Of a stretch of 64,000 nucleotides of DNA, positions 57,201 through 64,000 are shown one piece after another. Numbering within the stretch: position 1 is the first letter of the stretch; every line of letters starts with the position of its first letter. The notes under the pieces were generated by a model. That model saw nothing but the letters and a program-made list of their open reading frames with translations, was not told the origin of the DNA and did no database searches. The position numbers and the translations under genes were made by a program. This DNA is from Mercenaria mercenaria (taxonomy: Eukaryota > Mollusca > Bivalvia > Venerida > Veneridae): contig NC_069366.1 in the NCBI RefSeq assembly GCF_021730395.1, positions 88,586,501 to 88,650,500 of the forward strand, read 5' to 3'.

Positions 57201-60200
57201 TGGCAAGATACCTGTCAGGCATGATACTTGTCAATATAACATAAACCCGTATCACCATTTGATTACTGATAAAAACTTATCAAAAATGTTATTTCATTCA
57301 AGATTCCTCATATTTAAGATTCTCTGTCACATGTTTCAACAAATGTTGACTTTACTTCAGTTTTCCATAGGAAGTGTCAGCTGCGCAGAAAGATGCGCAT
57401 AAAAAACTATAGGAATTCCCTTTAAGACCCGAAACAGTGTGTTCTGAGAAAATGTCAGGTGGATTAAACTGTCAAAAACTGGAAAAAAAATTTTAACAAA
57501 AGATATTATCAGAATAGAACAGAACAATAAGCTTATTAAGTCTTATACATATACATGTACAACACAATGGCATAAACCAGTATTAATAATAGCATGATCA
57601 TGACAATAATGACAACAATAGTAATATGACAGTTACTGTACATGTATCAGAATGACAATCAAGTTGAAGAAAATGTTTAAGAAGTACAATTGCATTTATA
57701 ACATGAGTACCTATAAATAGTTACAATTTTGTGCTGAAAATGCTCCTATTACCGCATTGCCTCATGCATTATCACATTTTATTACAAGAGTACCTATACC
57801 TAGTATCAAATTTGTGCTGAAAATTTTCCTGTTATCGTATTGTCTCATGCACTATCACATTATCATAATAGGTACCGATGATAGCCCTGGCGTTAGCGCC
57901 GGAAATTAACTTCCGTAAACAGAAATGACGTCATGACGTTTAATGGAGGTAAAACAGCGAATATTTCAGTTTTAGTTTTATTCTCTTGAGCATAACGTAG
58001 TACAACTATCAAGGCATTTGATTTTATGCAGTATATAGCCTCTTAAACAAATAATATAAAAACTGAAAAGCTGAACGTTATTATGCCAGTAGATGCTAGT
58101 ACCCATAAAAATGACATACTAAACTTTTCTTACTATATTATAGGTAAACATGTAATAAACAGTTAAATACATGGGAGAGCGGTGCCTTTGAGTGATAATG
58201 GCCCTGCAAGCAGATAATAGCCCTCGGGCTATTATCACCTTGTCAGGGCCATTATCACTCAAAGGCATCGCTTTCCCATTTATTAACCTATACATCATAA
58301 TTGGCCCCGGGGCCATTACCAATAATGGCTCTGTCGTCAACGCGAGAAATAACAGAAATAACGTCATGACATTTCATGGAGGTAAAACGGCGAAAAGTTC
58401 AGTTATAGTTTTATTATCTGAGCATAACGTCCTGTAATATTCTTCGCAAAATAACTTCCGTAAACAGAAATGACGTCATGACATTTCATGGAGGTAAAAC
58501 AACGAATAGTTCAGTTTTAGTTTTATTATCTTGAGCGTAAAGTCCTGTAATATTCTTCGCAAAATAACTTATGTTCAACCCTAAATTGTACTATAAGCAA
58601 CAAACTACAACTATCAAGACATTTGATTTTATACAGTTTATAGCCTCTTACACAAATAATAGAGAAACTGAGAAACTGAAAGTTATTATGCCAGTAGATG
58701 CTAGTCCTTACCCATAAAAATGACACACTAAGCTTTTCTTACTATATTATAGTTAAACATGTAATACACAGGTAAATACATGGGAGAGTAAAGCCCTCGG
58801 GCTATTATCACCTTGCCAGGGCCATTATCACACAAAGGCACCGCTTTCCCATTTATTAACATATACATAACAAATGATACTTCGATTACATAATTTGATA
58901 TACGTTTTACACCATCATGTCGCATTCAATATTATCACAGACCTTAGGAAATCAAAGCACTAAGAGGACTGATGTGGGCAGCGGTTGACAGCTTCTGGTA
59001 ATGGGCATGAACAGTTAGCTTAAGTTTGGTGATTCTAGTTAAACTACTTTTGATTAATAAGCATTTTCAACCTTTCTTTTACCAAATTAAGGGGTAAAAC
59101 TCTGCTCTTACTCTGTCAAAGGGGATAAGATAATATATGAGCAAAGCTCATGTGCTTATTGAAAATTCTGTGAGGTTTGGTTAATTTGGCTCAAAATCTT
59201 TTTTTAATTATAAGCATTTTTTAAACAAATCAATGGGAAACACCCTGATTTTACTGGAACAATGGGAATAACAGTAATAAGAGCAAAGGCCATGGACTAA
59301 TTGATAAGTATGTGATGTTTTGAGATTCTAGTTATAACAGGAGCTTGTAGAACACTTGCATGAAGTAACTGACAAGGAACAGAAATCATTTTGCCACTGT
59401 CCACTGGACATTTAACGTATTGACCTTAAATCAATAATCATGGGTCATTTACCAGTCTTAAATGACCTCCGTATCAAATGTGATATTAGACCAAAGCATA
59501 ATCTAGTTTTCTGGCGAAAAAGTTTTATTGTCAATGTCATACTGATCTTTGACCTACTGATTTCAAAATCAATAGGGGTCATTTGCTGGTCATGACAAAT
59601 CTCCCGATCTTATGATCCTAGGCCCAAGCGTTCTCTAGTTATCATCCGGAAACTGATTTGTCCGCAGACCAACCAACATCCATCATCAAACATTAATATT
59701 TACAATATACCCCTTCTCCTTCGAAGGAGGGTAATTAATTTTCAAATTAGAAGATGCCCATGTCTCCCTAGTCCCCCAATGCATAGTCGTAATAGGCAAG
59801 AAGTTGATAGAGGATAGGAGCGAAAGACAAAGAGACACTAATGGTTGGCTGCAAATTGGGCATGTCCAATCATCCTATGAAGTTACAAAATTCTGGGTCA
59901 AGTGGTTCTCAAGTAAACCGTTTTCCATGTTGAGGCCCCTGTGACCTTGATCTTTGATCGAGTGAGTCCAAAATCAACAGGGGTCATCTACTCTGCATGT
60001 CCAATCATCCTATGAAGTTTCGACATTCTGGGTCTAGTGATTCTCAAGTTATTGATCCAGAAAGAGTTTTTCCATCTTCATGCCTCTGTGACCTTTCCCT
60101 AAGTCAAGTGACCCCAGAAACAATAAGGGTCATCGACTTTGTAATTCCTATCATCGTGATTGAAGGTTCTGGGTCAAATGATTATAAAGTTATTGGTTTG

Positions 60201-63200
60201 AAACTGTTTTCAAAGTTCTGGTTCCTGTGACTTAAACTTTTGATCAAGTAATTCAAAAAGCAACAGGGGTCATCTACTCTACATGTCCAGTCATCCTATG
60301 AAGTTTCAACATTTTGGGTCAAGTTGTCCTCAAGTTATTGATCAGAAACGGGTTTCCGTGTTCAGAACGGCGATTAAAAGGCGAGCTTGTTAAAAATAAT
60401 GTTTCTTTCGAATTAATTATACCCTTTGATGATATGTCAATCACAAACACCAGTTGGAATGTAATATTAAATCAAATTGAAGTGCATACGTTCGTATTTT
60501 CGGGAAACAGGTACGAATCTTTCGCCCCTCCGTTACGGCTTCAATTATTTTCCTAAATCTTGCAAATAAAAATTATTTACGTAAATATTATGAAAGGATC
60601 GTATCTTTCTTTATGAAAAAATAAATAAGATAACACCTCTTCTGTTGATTTCATGGAATATATCTTTCCATAAACCCATTTCTATGCAACAAAGTTCAAC
60701 GGATACACGGGTGCACTTTTATCCGAAATAGAACGGACGCCGTGATAGTTAGATGTTTTCTGATCATGTGACCAAAACAAGCTCTTTGGTGTTGTTATAA
60801 TAATAAAACTTCGATTACCTTTTCTAGCAGGATCTGAGTTTTAATTTAAAACGTTTACAAAAGACGCAACTTGGTTTTAATACCGATTATAGATCTACGC
60901 GGATGGTGCTGAAGTACTGTGCTATATTTGTAGGTTAATTATAATTTATTTTGGTCACGTGATGAAGAATTGTTTTGGTCATGTGATCAAAGCTTGCATG
61001 CTCATTTTCATACGCGCTGTTTTTGTTATAAAGTATAGATTACGACAAATTTGTATTAAGCAATGCATTTTTTTTTTTTTTTTTTTTTTTTTGATAAAGT
61101 TGAATCTCAGAAGCTTTCTGCAAGTTAAACATACTTGAATTACATAAAATTTATGGAGGATATGGAACTACATGTTGTTCGGTTTCGGATAAGCGTTTTG
61201 ACCGTAAATTTGTGGTATGGTAAATCTGTGGTGCACGCTTCGCTACCCACAAAAATGGCTTTTTGCGGTTTTTACTGACCAATCGACACTTGCGTACGTT
61301 TTTAAAAGTTCCGCTTATAAATATGCTAAATTCAACATTTGGTTTTGTTTTAAAGGGGAACTACTTTCATAGGAAACTATTGGAAATATGCGGTAAGTGG
61401 TCCGATTGCCCGAATAATGAAATGCCTTTCACTCATTAAATATCTGACGCAAGATGCATTGAGTTCGAGATGTAAAGCAAGCTAGTTTTCATTTTATTTC
61501 ATGTCTGTTCAATGGTTTTAAGCAAATGTTGAAAGTTTACACGCACTACATCGCGACGTCATACAAATAAAATTTTCAATTCATTTTACCAGTGACATAT
61601 ATTTAAGAAATATTATGTCTCATTTTGTGATTTGTCGCTGAATAAAACTATTGTTTGGAGTTCAGATGCGAAGGACTTATATCACGAGGGCGCATAATGC
61701 GCATCTGAACGACAAACAATTATTTTTTTCAAGAGCAAATCACTAAATGAGATATATTCTAAAACGTTACCAGGGATTTTAAAGTCATCCTTGACGACAT
61801 CATCCTTGACGACATCCATTAGATATTTGCCTGTTTTTTCTGTTGGCTTCTTTCTACTATGCCGTTTGACGCTATGACGTAATAAATATGACGTCAGAAA
61901 AATGAATTGTTGTGCAATAACACACAATTTTCAGCCTTCTTTGTTTAATAGGAAAATGAATCGGGTCGTGTTAGAATTAAGTTTAGATCTATTTTAGGTT
62001 ATTGCTAAGCATGTATAACTATATCATTGAAGCATATTTAAATGTAAAATATATCCTATTATTTTTAATGCTTGTTCTATCCCCATGCGTAGAAATTATA
62101 TTTGACAGCTTCACTATGAAATTATCAAATATAAGCCATCGTTTTATGTTAATAAGTCACTAAGACAGATATATAAAAAATCTGTAAGCTTTATGTTAAT
62201 CCTTCGCATGATGTAATTTATAAAGTATTTACCGAGTCAATGACTGAATTTATGTATCCTTTGTCCTTCTCAGTTATGTTGAAGTTGTTCCATTGTACGC
62301 TTCCTTCTTTCCATAGAAACTCTTTTAGACATTGAATATTGACGTCTTCGTTTGTTTCATACGTCTGACTGACGTCACCAGTTTTATTGCGTAGCAACTG
62401 GAAACATTCTATCAGCTCTACTGGCATATCTGCTTCTACTATCTGGCCATTTCCTTCTGGTGGCATCGTACATAATGAAACCAGTATTAAAAGCAGACGT
62501 TGCTGAAAACAATAAGAGGTGATATGCCATTCAACAAAATTACTTGAACATTTAATTAAGAAATAAGATATGTTTTAAGAAGGATTATTTTCGATTGAAG
62601 TGATATTTGTTATTGTTGTTGTTGTTTTGTTTTTTAGTGTTCTAACATTGCAGAATCCCGAGGGGTTCTGAAGATATCATGACACGGATTGAACATGCGC
62701 TAACGCTATTCCAGCATAAAACGCATAAAAACTAATAAATTAATATATGCAACGCCATTTAATTTCATGAAAAGCGCATGAATGTTTGTTTTATCACGTT
62801 GACGTCATTTCATTTTGAATTATCCGTTTTGTGCCGTAATGCGTTCACGCTTTGTCACGGAATACTCATATATGAAATGAGTTTTGACAGCACCTGAGGG
62901 CGAGAATCTCACTGTTAACACATGTTTACCATCCTGTTAAAACACCCCGAATAGTGACAAGAATAGCAGTGTTTTGCTAGGATAGTTTATCATACATAAG
63001 CGTGTTTTTACATTGGATGTACTGTGATTCATAGGATTCTACTTTTACTTTTGATTCCATGAATAAAATCTAAAAGATGATGTCTTGGAAGCATAGAACA
63101 CAACCAAGCAAAATAATAGCAGACTCAGTTTAAATGAGGTCATATATTAAAAGTGCAACACCCCTGAAGCTGAATTCTATTAAAAAAGAATTCGGTCTGC

Positions 63201-63419
63201 TAAATAAGCATTTTCATTATTCTTATTCTAAAATTGTTAGAATTTCTCTATGGCATAAGAATTATAAATTGTAATTTCAGATTAGCATTTTTAGAATTTT
63301 CAAGATAAAACGGATAATTTAAATATGTCATAACGTCTGTAAAATTGCTAAACGTAATTAAACATAAATTAAATATAAACTTGATGATTACTACATCAAC
63401 TTACCCTTGTCAGCGTCAT
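51202..63419 (-). CDS. Secreted tyrosinase B (type-3 copper protein)
   Basis: Five exons in transcription order: 63419-63405, 62502-62233, 54693-54547, 54091-53988 and 53017-51202; the first four have the same lengths as in tyrosinase A. The product is 783 residues. The signal peptide comes from MTLTR plus QRLLLILVSLCTM. CuA His155, His164, His173 and CuB His283, His287, His310 are all present, and the usual His309 is kept (FFLHHAYVDYVW). Most differences from A lie in the linker, where an Ala run is longer (AGAAAAAASPSS), and in scattered substitutions; both keep a dibasic RMRRSVNK-type site. Intron 2 is about 7.5 kb against 2.1 kb in A because of insertions. Same predicted role as A: phenol oxidation outside the cell, in shell/periostracum, pigment or defence. 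No frameshift or stop was seen, so both copies may be active. Confidence 0.93.
53051..53490. repeat. 50-bp minisatellite in tyrosinase B intron 4
   Basis: TTACTGTATTACACGTTCCA followed by GCGTGACATACAATAAATGT repeats at 53121, 53171, 53220, 53272, 53322, 53372, 53422 and 53472 (50-bp period), with two shorter units before. Tyrosinase A has only about two diverged units at the same place (40850-40960). It lies directly next to the splice acceptor side of the last exon. Confidence 0.9.
55523..55746. mobile_element. 224-bp insertion with GTTACTT duplication
   Basis: Copy A lacks it. GTTACTT flanks both sides (55516-55522 and 55747-55753). The interior has inverted GAGCCAGTCTAT/ATAGACTGGCTT and ends with TTAGACTAGC/GGCTTGTCTAG. 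A small MITE; the 7-8 bp duplication would suit a hAT-like origin, which is not proven. Confidence 0.65.
55765..55923. mobile_element. Tc1/pogo-like MITE, copy B
   Basis: Paralogue of 43287-43444 with the same TA-flanked CGGCTGAAACTC/GTTTCAACTG ends. Confidence 0.65.
56493..57421. mobile_element. TTAA-flanked MITE (piggyBac-like), 929 bp
   Basis: TTAA lies at both edges (56489-56492 and 57422-57425). The ends AGAGAATTCCTATAGTTTTT and AAAAACTATAGGAATTCCCT are inverted with one mismatch over 21 bp. Copy A has a single TTAA at the same place (44017-44020), i.e. the empty site. No transposase is present. TTAA duplication is characteristic of piggyBac. Confidence 0.9.
57900..58920 (+). repeat. 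Tandem duplication of about 543 bp
   Basis: AACTTCCGTAAACAGAAATG starts copies near 57909 and 58452. ACTATCAAG.CATTTGATTT, TTATTATGCCAGTAGATGCT and TAATACACAGGTAAATACAT-type text follow in both. A partial third match (AACAGAAATAACGTCATGAC) is near 58350. Confidence 0.75.
58176..58271. repeat. Large hairpin centred on AGCCCTCGGGCT
   Basis: GCCTTTGAGTGATAATGGCC on the left pairs with GGCCATTATCACTCAAAGGC on the right, and the centre ATAATAGCCCTCGGGCTATTAT is a perfect palindrome. A half copy is at 58790-58860. A palindromic MITE core. Confidence 0.8.
58921..59394. other. No feature seen
   Basis: AT-rich sequence without recognised gene or repeat. Confidence 0.4.
59395..60350 (+). repeat. Dispersed repeat with internal units
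   Basis: CAACAGGGGTCATCTACTCT, ATGTCCAATCATCCTATGAA, GTTTCGACATTCTGGGTC and TCAAGTTATTGATC recur (near 59865, 59968 and 60260) between GTGACCTTGA/CTTTGAT-type phrases. It belongs to a bivalve repeat class rich in 'GACCTTTGACC'. Open frames here are spurious. Confidence 0.6.
60351..61584. other. Mostly featureless; possible small MITE and poly-T
   Basis: TGATCATGTGACCAAAACAA (60761-60780) is imperfectly inverted at 60970-60989, which may mark a MITE of about 230 bp. A run of more than 20 T at 61070-61092 could be the tail of a minus-strand retroposon. No gene. Confidence 0.4.
61585..61785. repeat. Palindromic MITE-like element
   Basis: Left arm ATGTCTCATTTTGTGATTTG and TTGTTTGGAGTTCAGATGCG; right arm CGCATCTGAACGACAAACAA and CAAATCACTAAATGAGATAT are inverted counterparts. 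The minus-strand frame crossing it is spurious. Confidence 0.7.
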
Positions 63420-63470
63420 TCTTACAGCGTACAGTCCAGAAATGGAAACACCGTTGTATGTGTTACAGAA

Positions 63471-63477
63471 TTTTATA
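63471..63477 (-). promoter_or_regulatory. TATA box of tyrosinase B
   Basis: TATAAAA on the minus strand, 52 bp before the start codon at 63419, as in tyrosinase A. Here the sequence continues upstream without the foldback insertion. Confidence 0.65.
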
Positions 63478-64000
63478 GGCTGGCTTTTTATTTAAGGACC
63501 TTGTTCTCCATCATAAAATACAGAAAACTTCTACTCTGGAATGTATTTTAAACTCTGTGTGTGTACAGAATACTATTGGGAGTACTACTTCACATTTTAA
63601 TGATCAAATAGATTTTTTCTTTCAATTAAAAGTCAATAAGTTATTTATTTTGAGTAATACTATAAGTAGGGACGAAAGACATGTGTGATGTGGATATACG
63701 GCGATCATATACAACAACCATGCACGTACAGCGACAATCGATAGCGACAATGTAATTTCAATTGATGCCTTTCAATGCAACGTTTCCAATTTACAGAAAA
63801 CTTGAGCGACAAGAAACAAAGAATGAAAGAAGATAATTACAAGGCACTTTCAGGAGCTGGACGACGACAGACATGTGTAATTTAGTATCAATCGATAAGT
63901 GTAAATTTGCTAGCCAGTATGATTATATCATTAATGCTACTAATTCTGGTCCTACGGAACAATATGGAGTCCACTTCATGTTCTATAATAAAATTCCGCT
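63478..64000. other. Upstream region of tyrosinase B
   Basis: Up to 63668 it matches 47800-48003 beside copy A. Beyond that it is unique in this window and no feature is recognised. Confidence 0.5.

Larger units (their letters stand above)
57596..62051. other. 4.46 kb present only in copy B intron 2
   Basis: The copy A sequence runs straight from AATAATAGCAT to TATCCTATTTTT (44140-44160), while in B the two flanks are 4.46 kb apart. The block holds the tandem duplication at 57900-58900, non-coding sequence, a dispersed 59395-60350 repeat, a poly-T run (61070-61092) and a palindromic MITE. Whether it is a deletion in A or an insertion in B is open; part of it (57596-57990) also occurs in the GDAP1-like intron 2, which favours loss from A. 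Confidence 0.65.
49296..63668 (+). repeat. Segmental duplication, copy B
   Basis: Partner of 33025-48003. It differs by loss of GDAP1-like exons 4-5, absence of foldback FB-4, a TTAA MITE (56493-57421), a 224-bp insertion (55523-55746), expansion of a 50-bp minisatellite (53051-53490), and about 4.46 kb in tyrosinase intron 2 (57596-62051) with no counterpart in A. Right edge estimated by eye. Confidence 0.85.

Noticed and set aside
60314-60556. 80-codon plus-strand frame
   Set aside because: Starts inside a dispersed repeat and has no recognisable motif.

Overview
The window looks like AT-rich nuclear DNA of a mollusc, most probably a bivalve. The reasons are spliced genes with GT/AG introns, two secreted tyrosinases of the type expanded in bivalves, and dispersed repeats I know from clam genomes (elements ending in GCTCACCTGAG, palindromic elements starting GAGCCGCG, a tRNA-headed SINE). 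Species is not determinable by reading. There is no bacterial-style gene organisation, and most longer open frames are chance frames in repeats.

Layout. 1-28 kb is gene-poor: dispersed repeats, a decayed LINE reverse transcriptase (about 6 kb), a 4.3-kb satellite of 35-bp units (8,571-12,860), related 21-bp arrays on to 15.95 kb interrupted by a 5'-truncated Penelope-like element, a run of tRNA-like SINE heads (16-17.2 kb), and two foldback-type inverted repeats (22.8-26.1 and 26.4-28.0 kb). 28.5-38.2 kb holds a decayed GDAP1-like pseudogene followed by an apparently complete five-exon GDAP1-like gene (+). 39.0-45.4 kb holds a complete five-exon tyrosinase (-), convergent with it. 49.3-63.7 kb is a second copy of the block: a deleted GDAP1-like remnant (+) and a second complete tyrosinase (-).

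The GDAP1-tyrosinase block is thus a tandem segmental duplication (about 33.0-48.0 kb and 49.3-63.7 kb). Because both copies are present, each serves as the 'empty site' for insertions in the other. This dates several mobile elements relative to the duplication and confirms them as insertions: a 2.3-kb foldback element lying directly upstream of the TATA box of tyrosinase A only, a TTAA-flanked MITE in tyrosinase B only, a 224-bp insertion in B, and a SINE at the edge of copy A.

The most unusual pattern is a set of four foldback-like elements. Their long inverted arms are built from minisatellites that do not resemble each other, yet all have a period close to 21 bp; the CATATG-type arrays near the satellite use the same 21-bp period. 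Gene models, splice sites and periods were worked out by eye; no alignments or searches were run.
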